From Granulicella mallensis (GTDB taxonomy: Bacteria; Acidobacteriota; Terriglobia; Terriglobales; Acidobacteriaceae), in NCBI RefSeq assembly GCF_014203225.1, contig NZ_JACHIO010000010.1:164781-228780 (forward strand): a DNA stretch of 64,000 nt, in the 5' to 3' direction. The stretch's first letter is position 1; every line of letters begins with the position of its first letter. A program made the position numbers and the translations under genes. A model generated the notes under the pieces. That model was not told the DNA's origin. It saw only the letters and a program-made list of their open reading frames with translations, and did no database searches. Below are positions 10,579 through 19,598 of this stretch, in pieces.

Positions 10579-10930
10579 GTCTGACGAATCGGAGACCACG
10601 GTTTAGACCAAAGCCAAGATCGAGAGATATAGCTTTTATCTTCTCTTTCCCTACAGCGGCGTCATCCTGAGCGTAGCGTCCCGGCTTTTGGGACGCGGAG
10701 TCGAAGGACCCCGAGGGTTGACCTCTTGCCCAAACCTTTTTCACCTTTTCTACCTCGAGCGCTCGATCCTGAACGTTCGTGCTGGAAAAGGTCCTAACAG
10801 CACGGGTGAGATCGATTTCTTCGGGGTCCTTCGACTGCGCACCTCGCAAAAGCGCGAGGCGCTCCGCTCAGGATGACGTCTCTGTGTAGGGGGCAAACTA
10901 GGTGTTTAGGTGATGTCCGATTCGTCAGAC
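10579..10930. repeat. Nested inverted repeat, two diverged copies of a ~135-bp intergenic element
   Basis: The outer arms GTCTGACGAATCGGA (10579-10593) and its exact reverse complement (10916-10930) enclose an inner inverted pair. One member, 10661-10715, reads GTCATCCTGAGCGTAGCG, then a small hairpin (GTCCCggcttttGGGAC), then GTCGAAGGACCCCGAG. The other, 10821-10878, reads the opposite way with its own different small hairpin. The internal hairpin sequences differ while the flanks are conserved, as in REP- or MITE-like repeats with compensatory change. The 537-bp gap between purH and the TPR gene holds no gene. The element may also terminate purH transcription. Confidence 0.75.
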
Positions 10931-11069
10931 GCTATCTAATCCCTTGCTTTTCTAATCCCTAATCCCTGTGCCCTCATCCCTGGCTTTCGGCTTTTGCTAG
11001 CAAACAGCATCCAAACCCTGTACAGTGCCGTCTAAGGAATTAGAACGAGCGTTTTCAGGATCTCTGCCC

Positions 11070-13160
11070 ATGAGCCCAGCTTTTCGTACTTCACTTCTGC
11101 CTCTTTGCTTTACCGTTGCCCTTGTCTCGTTCGCCGCCTCCGGCAGTATGCTCGCGCAGAATGCGACTGCGAAGACGGTTACCCCCCCTGTGACCGATCG
11201 CTCTTCCGCGTACTACCACTACGGTCTGGCCAAGATCTACGAAGATGAGGCCTCAGGGAATGGCCGCCAGGACCTTGCAACGCAGGCGATTGAGCAGTAC
11301 AAGCTCGCGCTCGATGCCGATCCCGGCTCGCGCATGTTGCAGGACGGCCTGTCCAACCTCTATTTCAAGCTGGGACGGATTCGTGAAGCCGTTACGGCTG
11401 CGCAGGACCAGGTAACCAAGCACCCGGATGACGCCGATGCCCATATGCTGCTGGGACGGGTCTACCTCCGTTCGCTTGGCGACGGCCAGAGCCCGCAGTC
11501 CAGCGACATGTTGCAGATGGCGATCAAGGAGTACGAGAAGATCGCAGAACTCAAGCCCAACGACCTTGAGACACATCTGCTCCTGGGCCAGCTTTACGGC
11601 CTGAATCACGATTCGGCTAAGGCCGAGGCGCAGTTCAAGGCGGCGCAGCAGATCGACGGATCTTCCGAAGAGGTCGTGTTGAGCATGGCCCGGCTCTATT
11701 CGGAGCAGGGCGACCTGCAGCGCGCAGCGAAGGTGATCGCCGATGTGTCGGAAGATGACCGCAGCGCCCGTATGGATTTTGCGCTGGCCGGCATTTACGA
11801 CCAGCTGAAGCAGCCGAAGCAGGCCGTTGCGGCGTATCGGGCCACACTCGACCAGGATCCCGACAATACGGACGCCAAGCGTGGATTAGCCAACGCCTTG
11901 ATTGCCAATGGCGAAACCGATGCCGCCGCGAAGATCTTTGCGGAGATCATCAGCTCCGATCCGCAGGATGCGCAGTCCCTGATTCGTGAGGCCGACATCC
12001 AGCGCCAGCAGGGGCACTACGAGCAGGCTCTTACGACATTGAAGAAGGCTGGAGCGCTGGTCTCTAACAATCTCGAGCTCAACTACAACGAGGCGCTGGT
12101 CTACGATGCGCTCGGACGTTACGACGAGGCCATCAAGACCCTGAAAGATATGCTCGCTTCGACCGAACAGGCCGACGGCAAGTATGACGACCAGGCCCGG
12201 GGCAACCGTGCTTTATTCCTGGAACGGCTTGCGATCGTCTACCGCGAATCGAATAAGACGCAGGAGGCCGTAGAGGCCTATAAGCAGATTCAAGCGCTGG
12301 GCGGCGATTTCCAGGCGCGTGGCGCCGATGGTCTTGTCCAGGCCTATCGAGACGGCCATCAATGGCCTGAGGCCCTGCGCGCTGCGGCCGACGCGGCCAA
12401 GGCGATGCCGACCAACCGTGATATTCAACTGACCTATGCCAGCCAGCTGGGAGATGCAGGCAAGCTGGATGAGGCGATCAAGCTTGCCAATGCCCAGTTG
12501 AGCGGCAAGACCCCTGGCACGCCGGAAGACCGGATCGTTTATTTCACCATTGCCGATATCTATTCGCGGGCGAAGCACTGGAAGGAAACATCGGCAGCTC
12601 TCGACAAGGTAGAAGCTCTTTCTGCGAAGCCTGAAGATAAGGTCTTCCTCTATTCGTACAAGGCCACGATTGCGGACAAGCAGAAGATGTTCGATGAGGC
12701 GGAGTCGGAGTACCGCAAGGGGCTGGCGATCGATCCGCAGAGTGCGGCCATCCAGAACGACTACGGATTCATGCTGGCGGACCGCGGCATTCGGCTGGAT
12801 GAAGCTGTCACCATGCTGAAAAAGGCGGTAGCCTACGATCCTCAGAACGGCGCTTTTCTGGACTCGTTGGCGTGGGCTTATTACAAGCAGGGGCAGTATG
12901 CGCTAGCGGAAGACTACGCGCAGAAGGCCGTTGCGCGAGCGGGCAACGATCCAACGGTGCTCGACCACCTGGGTGAGATCTACGCAAAGACCGGTAAGCT
13001 GCCGCAAGCGGTGGTCCAGTGGCAGAAGTCTCTGGCGCAATACGCTACTTCGCTTGCGCCTGAGGCCGATCCGTCCGACGTTGAGAAGGTGCAGCACAAG
13101 CTGGAAGGCGCTCGCGTCAAGCTGGCCCATGCGAACATCACTCCGGAAAATAACCACTAG
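11070..13160 (+). CDS. Large secreted/periplasmic TPR-repeat protein
   Basis: 696 aa from ATG 11070, chosen because it is followed by a signal peptide (MSPAFRTSLLPLCF...AASGSMLAQ) and preceded by AGGA; a GTG at 11025 is the alternative. The rest is almost entirely tetratricopeptide repeats, at least twelve, for example YKLALDADPGSRMLQDGLSN, YEKIAELKPNDLETHLLLGQ and YRKGLAIDPQSAAIQNDYGF, ending with AVVQWQKSLAQY. Such proteins act as scaffolds in envelope assembly; no enzyme domain is visible. The dgt gene starts 25 nt downstream, so the two are likely cotranscribed. Confidence 0.85.
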   Translation: MSPAFRTSLLPLCFTVALVSFAASGSMLAQNATAKTVTPPVTDRSSAYYHYGLAKIYEDEASGNGRQDLATQAIEQYKLALDADPGSRMLQDGLSNLYFKLGRIREAVTAAQDQVTKHPDDADAHMLLGRVYLRSLGDGQSPQSSDMLQMAIKEYEKIAELKPNDLETHLLLGQLYGLNHDSAKAEAQFKAAQQIDGSSEEVVLSMARLYSEQGDLQRAAKVIADVSEDDRSARMDFALAGIYDQLKQPKQAVAAYRATLDQDPDNTDAKRGLANALIANGETDAAAKIFAEIISSDPQDAQSLIREADIQRQQGHYEQALTTLKKAGALVSNNLELNYNEALVYDALGRYDEAIKTLKDMLASTEQADGKYDDQARGNRALFLERLAIVYRESNKTQEAVEAYKQIQALGGDFQARGADGLVQAYRDGHQWPEALRAAADAAKAMPTNRDIQLTYASQLGDAGKLDEAIKLANAQLSGKTPGTPEDRIVYFTIADIYSRAKHWKETSAALDKVEALSAKPEDKVFLYSYKATIADKQKMFDEAESEYRKGLAIDPQSAAIQNDYGFMLADRGIRLDEAVTMLKKAVAYDPQNGAFLDSLAWAYYKQGQYALAEDYAQKAVARAGNDPTVLDHLGEIYAKTGKLPQAVVQWQKSLAQYATSLAPEADPSDVEKVQHKLEGARVKLAHANITPENNH

Positions 13161-13185
13161 GGATTTCCGGCTAAACTAATAAGGA

Positions 13186-14355
13186 ATGAAGTCAGACCTG
13201 CAAGTTTGTGGCGTCTTCGGCGAGATCGAAGAGCAGTTATCGTCGCGCGCCTTTCCAGCCCCTCCCAGCGATGGCCGCAAGCCGTTCGAGAGGGACCGTG
13301 ACCGCATCGTGCAGGCGCGCGCGTTTCGCCGCCTGGCAGGGAAGACGCAGGTCTTCACCAGCCGTGCCTCTGACCACTTTCGCAGCCGCCTGACCCATAC
13401 CATCGAAGTGGCCCAGGTAGCCCGGCAGGTAGCCGCAGCCCTGGGGCTCAACGTTGACCTGGCGGAGACTCTGGCTCTGGTTCATGACATTGGGCACCCA
13501 CCTTTTGGACATGCAGGGGAACGTGCCCTGGACGAGTGCCTTAAGCGGCATGGACTGCGTTTCGACCACAATCTCCACGCGCTGCGCATCGTCGAGCGGT
13601 TCGAGCAGCGGTATGCCGGGCATCGCGGCCTGAATCTTACGCTGGGAGCGCGTGAGGGCATCATCAAGCACTCGCGTGACTACAGCGAAGGCGAGCACCC
13701 GGAGCTGGCGGAGTATTTCCTAAGCCAGCGGCCACCGCTGGAGGCCCAGATCATCGACCTCGCGGACGAGATTGCTTACCTGACCGCCGACCTTGACGAT
13801 GGAGTGGAGTCCGGTCTGCTCGAGGTGCGGCATATTCGCGACCACGTCGGAATCCTGCGCAAGAGCTATGCCGCAGTCCAGCAGGCGCACGCCGGAGCGC
13901 AGGAGAAGTACATCTTCCACGACGCGCTGCAGGCCATGCAGAAGACGCTGGTGCTGGATCTCATCCGTACGACGCGGGAGAACGTGGCGGCCATTGGGGC
14001 ACAATCGCTGGCTGATATTCGGAATTCTGACCATCGCCTGGCGGTCTTTTCTCCGCAGGCGGAGGCGGAGCGCCTGGAAGAGAAGCGCTATCTCTACGAC
14101 ACGCTGTACACCTGTCCGGATCTGGAGCTCGAGCACTCGAAGGCCGCCGAGGTCGTGACGGAGCTGTTCGACTTCTGGGTAAACGAGCCGGAAGAGCTGC
14201 CTGAGGCGTATTACGCCGAGGTCGAAAGCGAAGGATTGGCGAGGGTTGTGGCCGATTACATCGCGGGCATGACCGACAACTTCATCCTGCTGCGGTATGC
14301 GGATGTGCGCCGTAAAGTGCGCACCAGCCTTGCTCTATGGCCTAAACGACACTAG
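13186..14355 (+). CDS. dgt: Deoxyguanosinetriphosphate triphosphohydrolase-like HD protein
   Basis: 389 aa. An HD-domain dNTPase that hydrolyses dGTP to deoxyguanosine and tripolyphosphate. RDRDRIVQARAFRRLAGKTQ is the family start, and the metal ligands are H71 (TRLTHTIEVAQ region) and H100-D101 in LVHDIGHPPFGHAGE, with a distal Asp in QIIDLADEIAY. The length fits the short dGTPase-like subfamily common in acidobacteria and deltaproteobacteria rather than the longer E. coli Dgt. It follows the TPR gene closely, and the tRNA-Glu gene lies 94 nt downstream, marking the end of the core region. Confidence 0.93.
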   Translation: MKSDLQVCGVFGEIEEQLSSRAFPAPPSDGRKPFERDRDRIVQARAFRRLAGKTQVFTSRASDHFRSRLTHTIEVAQVARQVAAALGLNVDLAETLALVHDIGHPPFGHAGERALDECLKRHGLRFDHNLHALRIVERFEQRYAGHRGLNLTLGAREGIIKHSRDYSEGEHPELAEYFLSQRPPLEAQIIDLADEIAYLTADLDDGVESGLLEVRHIRDHVGILRKSYAAVQQAHAGAQEKYIFHDALQAMQKTLVLDLIRTTRENVAAIGAQSLADIRNSDHRLAVFSPQAEAERLEEKRYLYDTLYTCPDLELEHSKAAEVVTELFDFWVNEPEELPEAYYAEVESEGLARVVADYIAGMTDNFILLRYADVRRKVRTSLALWPKRH

Positions 14356-14449
14356 TTTTGGCCTCAGGACTCACAGGGGCTACTTGCCTTTGTCTCCAGG
14401 TGTTGTTAGCCTTAAGGAATTGAGCAAAGCGAAGCCTCGCGTTGCATGC

Positions 14450-14524
14450 GTCCCCGTCGTCCAGTGGTTAGGACATCGCCCTTTCACGGCGGTAACACGG
14501 GTTCGAATCCCGTCGGGGACGCCA
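14450..14524 (+). tRNA. tRNA-Glu (anticodon UUC)
   Basis: A 75-nt cloverleaf including an encoded CCA. The acceptor arms GTCCCCG and CGGGGAC pair fully, the D-arm is CCAGTGGTTAGG, the anticodon loop CCTTTCACGG has anticodon TTC, and the T-arm ACGGGTTCGAATCCCGT is canonical. The 3' part is the integration site of the island that follows: from base 14481 on it is repeated at 46790. Confidence 0.97.
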
Positions 14525-14527
14525 AAT
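14481..14527 (+). repeat. attL: 47-bp direct repeat in the 3' half of tRNA-Glu
   Basis: The bases from the anticodon stem through CCA and on into AAAT are identical to 46790-46836. Similarity continues imperfectly for about 20 bases (TTCAATAACTTAGCGC here, TTCAACAACTTAGCGC there). This is the standard product of integrase-mediated insertion into a tRNA 3' end: the tRNA stays intact and a partial copy marks the far end. Confidence 0.9.
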
Positions 14528-14588
14528 ACTTTCAATAACTTAGCGCTTTTACCGCAAAATGGCCGGGGACCCTCTGGGGACCCTATTT

Positions 14589-14720
14589 CTATGCGCTCAT
14601 TGCAAGGACCTGGGCCACCTCCTCTGAGCGCATCATTGCGACGACCTTTCGTTGGGCCTCTCGCTTGGCAGGCATTTGGGCTTGGCTGTACACGTCCATG
14701 GTCACCTTCGCCGAGCCATT
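14589..14720 (-). pseudogene. Tyrosine integrase, C-terminal relic
   Basis: On the reverse strand an uninterrupted 42-codon stretch ends in TAG and reads SAKVTMDVYSQAQMPAKREA followed by QRKVVAMM. This is the characteristic tail of tyrosine recombinases around the catalytic Tyr (in DVYSQA). Nothing recognisable of the catalytic core (R..HxxR) is found upstream, where the reading frame dissolves. It lies 62 bp inside attL, where the integrase of a tRNA-targeting island normally sits. Confidence 0.7.
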
Positions 14721-15607
14721 CTTCCTTGTCCGAAGACAGAGGTGCGTTGTCTCGACAGCTTTCGACCCAGCCGTTACCAGCTACGCCGATGTCGATAGGC
14801 TTCTGCGGACGGAACCGCAGGTTCAGCTCACTCCTTTCGTGTTGAACAATCATTCAAACAGCTTCAAGTCGCACGGACGTTCCTTCCCGCAACGCCCTCC
14901 CAAACAGATCTTGCGTGCTCGCGCACGCGCCTAAGGAAACCAAGCCTTGCTAGGGGTGAGTGTACCGGGACATGCGTTACGCTGTGGACCTGAGACATCC
15001 GTTACAAGCGCCTTGCGGTGGCGATGGTTCGAGTTGAGCGGGCACGAGAAGACATATATCCAGTCGTCGAGGCCGTGGGAATGTGGGAATCCCGAAGGGA
15101 TTTCCAAAGAGTGTGGGAAGGGTGGGAAGCCGACTTCATGGCTTTCCATACTCTGTCATTTCCATGGCCTGTTTTGCCCGGCGACCCAGATAAATCAGCT
15201 ACGCCACCTGGCCCAATACACCGCACCCGCCACGACCGCTTATCGTGATCGGTTATCAATGAGTGCATTGGCGATTTCCCACCATTTGACCTTGCTGCGG
15301 GAGGAATCACAACTATTCGTAGTTGCCGAAAAGCCAGTATTTTGTGTAGTTTGATTTAGGAACCGATCCAGCCCAACAGAGATTGTAGGCAAAATTGGGT
15401 GAAAACGAACCCGCACCGAAGCGACCCACATGAACTTCTAACCTCACACTTACACCTTCCACGCCCCTGCCTCGAATGATGGCTTGGTTTAGCGTAGGCG
15501 GCCGGCGGCATCTGGTGCTCATGAAAACCACTCTTTCGGGTGGCGGACGGCGCAGCGACGAGTGGTATCTTAAGCGCATAGACGATGTAGATTTCAGTTA
15601 GGCGGTC
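14721..15607. other. About 890 bp without a recognisable gene
   Basis: Several short overlapping open frames occur on both strands, but none has a ribosome site, plausible composition or family motif. Two near-identical 12-mers, GACATGCGTTAC (14969) and GACATCCGTTAC (14994), 25 bp apart, resemble the repeated ends of some insertion sequences. They may be the only trace of one; this is weak. The last part is probably the promoter region of the response regulator. Confidence 0.5.
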
Positions 15608-16237
15608 ATGGCGGCTTCAAGCAAAATCAGGGTGCTCTGCGTTGACGATCATCCGCTTGTTCGCGATGGCATCGCATTCGCGCTGCAGCAGCAGAACGAC
15701 ATGGAACTGGTTGCGCAGGCGAAGAACGGGATTGACGCTGTCGCGGCGTTTCGACAGCATCGCCCTGACGTGACCTTGATGGACCTGCAGATGCCGCAGA
15801 TGAACGGGATCGATGCAACGGCTGCCATTCGTAGCGAGTTTCCCAATGCGCGCATTGTCATCCTCACCACTTATTCGGGAGATATCCAGGCTTCGCGCGC
15901 ACTCAAACTCGGGGCCGTCGGCTACTTGCTCAAGGGCATGTTGCGCACCGAGCTAATTGATACCATCCGCTCCGTGCACGCAGGCCACCGGCGAATTCCA
16001 CCCGAGATTGCTTCGGAGATTGCAGAGCACTACAGCGCCGACGCGCTCTCCGACCGAGAGATTGAAGTGCTGCGCGTGGTTGCATCCGGATGCTCGAACA
16101 AGATCGTCGCCGACAAGCTTTTTATCTCCGAAGATACGGTGAAGGGACACATGAAAAGCATCCTTGCCAAGCTGCAGGCGAATGATCGTACCCACGCCGT
16201 CATGATCGCGATGAAGCGCGGCTTCCTCGAGGGCTGA
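15608..16237 (+). CDS. NarL/LuxR-family response regulator
   Basis: 209 aa. The receiver domain starts with RVLCVDDHPLVRDGIA, with phospho-acceptor D59 in VTLMDLQMPQMNG, T in VILTTY and K in GYLLKG. The C-terminal helix-turn-helix is ALSDREIEVLRVVASGCSNK followed by IVADKLFISEDTVKGHMKSI. It is a DNA-binding output of a two-component system. No sensor kinase is adjacent; the NarL-type kinase at 22380-25439 in the same island (HisKA_3 class) is a plausible partner by family logic only. The next gene downstream is convergent, with only 2 nt between them. Confidence 0.92.
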   Translation: MAASSKIRVLCVDDHPLVRDGIAFALQQQNDMELVAQAKNGIDAVAAFRQHRPDVTLMDLQMPQMNGIDATAAIRSEFPNARIVILTTYSGDIQASRALKLGAVGYLLKGMLRTELIDTIRSVHAGHRRIPPEIASEIAEHYSADALSDREIEVLRVVASGCSNKIVADKLFISEDTVKGHMKSILAKLQANDRTHAVMIAMKRGFLEG

Positions 16238-16239
16238 GT

Positions 16240-17616
16240 TTAGACGAGCGGCTTCAAGCTCCCAAGTACCGTCGGGATCAGGTCAGCGACCGTAGGGTGA
16301 ATGCGCATCGCGCGCTGGAGCAGCGAGGTAGGCATGCCAGAGTACATTGCGGTAAGAATGCAATGGATCGCTTCGTCGCCTCCGGTCCCCAGGATGGACG
16401 CACCCAGAATCTCCTTGCTCTCCGCGTCGACCAGCAGCTTGATGAATCCGTGCGTCTCACTCTTCTCGATGGCGCGGCTCACCTTGGTCATCGGCCTTAT
16501 TCCGATCAACGCAGCTCGTCCGCGCTGCCGTACTTGACGTTCGGTCATACCGACTTGCGCTAACGGTGGATCAATGTACAGCGCATGCGCCGGAATGCGA
16601 TCGCTCACGTTGCGCGCATCGTTATCGAGAAGGTTTGCCGCGACAACCTCGGCGTCATTGCAGGCAGTGTGAGTAAACCCGCCGCGTCCGTTGCAGTCGC
16701 CAAGCGCCCATATTCCCGGGACGGCGGTTTGGAGCTGGTCGTCGACCGAAATGTAGCCATGTTCGTCAACAGCGATGCCGGCAGCTTCCAAACCGAGGTC
16801 GTCTGTGTTCGGCGTACGTCCCATCGCCAGCAGAATATGCGATGCCGGAACCTCCAGCTCACCGTCAACGCTGTTTACGCCCACCGAGACGTCTTCGCCA
16901 TCGAAGCGCAGTGAAATGCAATCCGCGTTAAGACGCACTTCAATCCCTTCCGCCTCCAGGATACCTTGCACAGCGTTCGAAACATCCTCGTCCTCATCGG
17001 CGACGAGTCGTGCCGCGCGCTCAATCACAGTGACCTCGGATCCGAAGCGCCGGTATATTTGCGCAAACTCGAGCCCTGTGTAACCTCCGCCTACTACGGC
17101 CAGCTTAGGTGGTAGTGAGTCGAGCGCCAGGATCGTCGAGCTTGTCAGGTAGGGAACCGTATCGATACCGGGCAGGTTGGGAATGGCAGGCCGCGAGCCG
17201 ACGTTAAGAAAGATATGTGGCGCGGTGAGCAGTTCGTCTCCAACCCGAAGCTGAGATGGGGAGACGAAGCGCGCGGCGCCCTGGTAAATCGTGCAACGCT
17301 CCATCTGGCGTAGGCATTGCTCCACACCCTCTCGCGACTTCGCTACAATTGCCTCCATGCGCTGCCGGACGCGTGGCATATCCATCATCACCGCGATGCT
17401 TGGGACAACCCCGAAGTCTTCGGCACGCCGGTTCAGATGTGCTGCATAAGCGCTCGCGACCAACGCCTTGGTGGGCGTGCAGCCGGTGTTCACGCAGGTT
17501 CCGCCGAATAGCTTCCTCTCCACTAGAGCAACTGTCCACCCAGCCGCTGTAAGCCTTCCGGCGAGCGCAGGACCTGCCTGCCCGGCACCAACGATGATTG
17601 CGTCATAAGCTGCCAT
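16240..17616 (-). CDS. MerA/dihydrolipoamide dehydrogenase-like FAD oxidoreductase
   Basis: 458 aa, class I pyridine nucleotide-disulfide oxidoreductase. The FAD site is DAIIVGAGQAGPALAGRL, the redox-active disulfide is GGTCVNTGCTPTKALVASA (Cys-x4-Cys), the NAD(P) site is KLAVVGGGYTGLEFAQIY, the second FAD motif is GIWALGDCNG, and the C-terminal dimerisation domain ends with the catalytic His in MRIHPTVADLIPT. It lacks the N-terminal heavy-metal domain and the C-terminal Cys pair of true mercuric reductases, and no mer genes are nearby. Mercury reduction is therefore doubtful; a general disulfide or quinone reductase is more likely. Confidence 0.88.
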   Translation of the reverse strand: MAAYDAIIVGAGQAGPALAGRLTAAGWTVALVERKLFGGTCVNTGCTPTKALVASAYAAHLNRRAEDFGVVPSIAVMMDMPRVRQRMEAIVAKSREGVEQCLRQMERCTIYQGAARFVSPSQLRVGDELLTAPHIFLNVGSRPAIPNLPGIDTVPYLTSSTILALDSLPPKLAVVGGGYTGLEFAQIYRRFGSEVTVIERAARLVADEDEDVSNAVQGILEAEGIEVRLNADCISLRFDGEDVSVGVNSVDGELEVPASHILLAMGRTPNTDDLGLEAAGIAVDEHGYISVDDQLQTAVPGIWALGDCNGRGGFTHTACNDAEVVAANLLDNDARNVSDRIPAHALYIDPPLAQVGMTERQVRQRGRAALIGIRPMTKVSRAIEKSETHGFIKLLVDAESKEILGASILGTGGDEAIHCILTAMYSGMPTSLLQRAMRIHPTVADLIPTVLGSLKPLV

Positions 17617-17776
17617 TGATCTCTTGCTTCTTTCTTCGCGCGCATTGTGTCGGCTATCGACCGAGCGAATATCCGTTCCAAGTTATCTCCGCAGCGCCTG
17701 CCCGTCACCACCCGATGGGGTGGTCTTCCGACAATTTTCTTGTATGAGGCGATACCGGTTGCTGCACCCCCATGAG

Positions 17777-17794
17777 GTAGTCACTTTTCACTAC
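17777..17794. promoter_or_regulatory. Possible operator, inverted repeat GTAGT-N8-ACTAC
   Basis: In the 327-bp gap between the divergent oxidoreductase and hydrolase genes, GTAGTCACTTTTCACTAC forms a dyad with 5-bp arms (7 bp with one wobble). A further CACTAC lies downstream. It is 150 bp upstream of the first alpha/beta hydrolase. The dyad size would suit an HxlR-, TetR- or MarR-like repressor, but no such gene is next to it. Low certainty. Confidence 0.3.
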
Positions 17795-17943
17795 TTCCGG
17801 GTGGCCCGTGCTGCATGGAATCCGGCCATACTTCACTACAAGCTGACCCAAGTCAGCACCGCAGCAACACCGATCCCTTCGTGTCGAATTCTCGCATCGG
17901 CATGAGCTCACTCACCGATCCATAACCTCAATGGGAGAACATC

Positions 17944-18675
17944 ATGCTCAACGAAAACGTTCACATCGCACTGACGCCCGCCCCCGCGGTAAAGAACATC
18001 GTCCTCGTCCATGGCGCCTTCGCCGATGGAACCAGTTGGTCGAAGATCATTCCTATCCTCGAATCCGAGGGCTATCACGTCGTCTCCGTGCAAAACCCTC
18101 TCACCTCGCTTGCCGATGATGTGGCTGCCACGCGGCGCGCGATCGCCCTGCAGGATGGTCCTGTCATTTTGGTCGGCCACTCCTGGGGCGGCGCGGTCAT
18201 CACGCAGGCAGGCGACGATCCCAAGGTTGCAGGTCTCGTCTACGTCGCGGCTTACGCGCCCAATGCCGGTGAATCAGCCAACCAGGCGAGCACTCCCTTC
18301 GGCGTCACCGAAGGACAGAAAGCTATTCGCGTCGACAGCGAGAAGTTCGCCTACATGACCTCGGACGGTATTCTCAACCACTTCGCGCAAGGGCTTCCCA
18401 TGGAAGAGCGCCGGGTAGTGCTTGCCGTACAGGGAGAGAGCTACGGCCCCATGTTCGACGAGAAGCTTACCGTCGCCGCCTGGCAGACGAGGCCCTCATG
18501 GGTCGTCATCGCATCGGATGATCAGATGCTTCCGCCGGCCATGGAAGCGGCTTCAGCGAAGCGTCTGGGCGCCACTGCGACGACCCTCCCAACCTGCCAC
18601 CTCGCGATGCTCCAGCAGCCAGTCGAAGTAGCTGCGGTGATCGATCAGGCTGCAAAGACCGCGTTGCGCAAATAA
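17944..18675 (+). CDS. Alpha/beta hydrolase (EstC-like), first of a tandem pair
   Basis: 243 aa. The oxyanion motif is [17 protein letters not shown], the nucleophile S80 lies in [16 protein letters not shown], the acid is in VIASDDQMLPP, and the His is in TLPTCHLAML. No signal peptide. Family members are esterases or hydrolases of small esters and are often misnamed; the substrate here is unknown. AATGGGAGAACATC precedes the start. It is followed after 27 nt by a close paralogue and then by a third, different hydrolase, forming a hydrolase operon that ends with the cNMP-binding flavoprotein. Confidence 0.9.
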   Translation: MLNENVHIALTPAPAVKNIVLVHGAFADGTSWSKIIPILESEGYHVVSVQNPLTSLADDVAATRRAIALQDGPVILVGHSWGGAVITQAGDDPKVAGLVYVAAYAPNAGESANQASTPFGVTEGQKAIRVDSEKFAYMTSDGILNHFAQGLPMEERRVVLAVQGESYGPMFDEKLTVAAWQTRPSWVVIASDDQMLPPAMEAASAKRLGATATTLPTCHLAMLQQPVEVAAVIDQAAKTALRK

Positions 18676-18702
18676 CGCCACAACCTCCAAAGGAGAACTG
18701 CC

Positions 18703-19458
18703 ATGTCAAGCCAACCACTCAATACCGATGCAGAAGCCAAAGCGTCCTCTGCGACACACGTCAAGAACATCGTTCTGGTGCACGGTGCATTTGCGGACGG
18801 ATCAAGCTGGTCGAAGGTGATCCCGCTCTTGCAGAAGATGGATTACCACGTCGTCGCCGTGCAAAACCCAATGACCTCTCTGGAGGATGAAGTCGCCTTC
18901 ACGAAACGAATCATCGCGCTTCAAGACGGTCCACTCATTCTCGTGGCCCACTCCTGGGGTGGCGCAGTGATCACGCAAGCCGGCGACGATCCAAAAGTCG
19001 CCGGGCTTGTCTACATCACGGCGTACGCGCCCGAGGTCGGAGAATCTTCGAATGATGCAGGAAGCCCCTACGGCTGGACTTCCGGGCAAAAGCAGATTCG
19101 TCTCACGGCGGACAAGTTCGCCACACTGACCACGGAGGGCATGCTGGACTACGTTACCGAAGGCCTGCCCATGGAGGAACGTCTGCTCGCGCTCGCAACC
19201 CAGGGCCAGAGCTACGGCCCCATGTTCGACGAGAAGTTGACGGTGGCTGCGTGGAAGATGAAGCCCACATGGTCTCTCATCTCCACGCAGGACCAGATGC
19301 TGGCCCCCGCAATGGAAGCGATGATGGCGAAGCGAATGGGCGCCGTCACCGTCTCCGTGGACAGCTGCCACATGGTCATTCAGCAGGCCCCGGTCGAGGT
19401 GGCAAACATCATCGACCAGGCGGCAAGGAACGCGCTGAACAACCACCCGAACGAGTAG
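18703..19458 (+). CDS. Alpha/beta hydrolase, tandem paralogue of the preceding gene
   Basis: 251 aa with the same architecture as its neighbour. [20 protein letters not shown] and [20 protein letters not shown] are almost identical, and [20 protein letters not shown] corresponds to a matching block in the first protein. By eye the two share clearly more than half of their residues over the whole length, so this is a tandem duplication. The catalytic Ser is in the HSWGG motif, with the Asp in STQDQMLAP and the His in DSCHMVI. AAAGGAG lies 8 nt before the ATG. Confidence 0.9.
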   Translation: MSSQPLNTDAEAKASSATHVKNIVLVHGAFADGSSWSKVIPLLQKMDYHVVAVQNPMTSLEDEVAFTKRIIALQDGPLILVAHSWGGAVITQAGDDPKVAGLVYITAYAPEVGESSNDAGSPYGWTSGQKQIRLTADKFATLTTEGMLDYVTEGLPMEERLLALATQGQSYGPMFDEKLTVAAWKMKPTWSLISTQDQMLAPAMEAMMAKRMGAVTVSVDSCHMVIQQAPVEVANIIDQAARNALNNHPNE

Positions 19459-19598
19459 CTTGCAAAGCCCCCTTCGTGAGGTGTTCACACCAAGTGGGCG
19501 GGGTCAGAATCACTTTCAGAAAGAAGAAACCGACTCAGCATCAGGCAAGCGGAGTCTCCACTCAAACGCAACAGTCACCCGCAAGAATCGAGGAGATC

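Noticed and set aside
14380..14853. 157-codon reverse-strand frame running across tRNA-Glu
   Set aside because: It contains the antisense translation of the tRNA (VPDGIRTRVTAVKGRCP), a well-known spurious annotation. The real signal there is the tRNA and the integrase tail in another frame.
15018..15248. 76-codon frame in the gap after attL
   Set aside because: Low-complexity Trp/Arg-rich composition without start context; typical non-coding frame in GC-rich DNA.
16240..17616. Mercuric reductase (merA) call
   Set aside because: The N-terminal metal domain, C-terminal Cys pair and other mer genes are absent.
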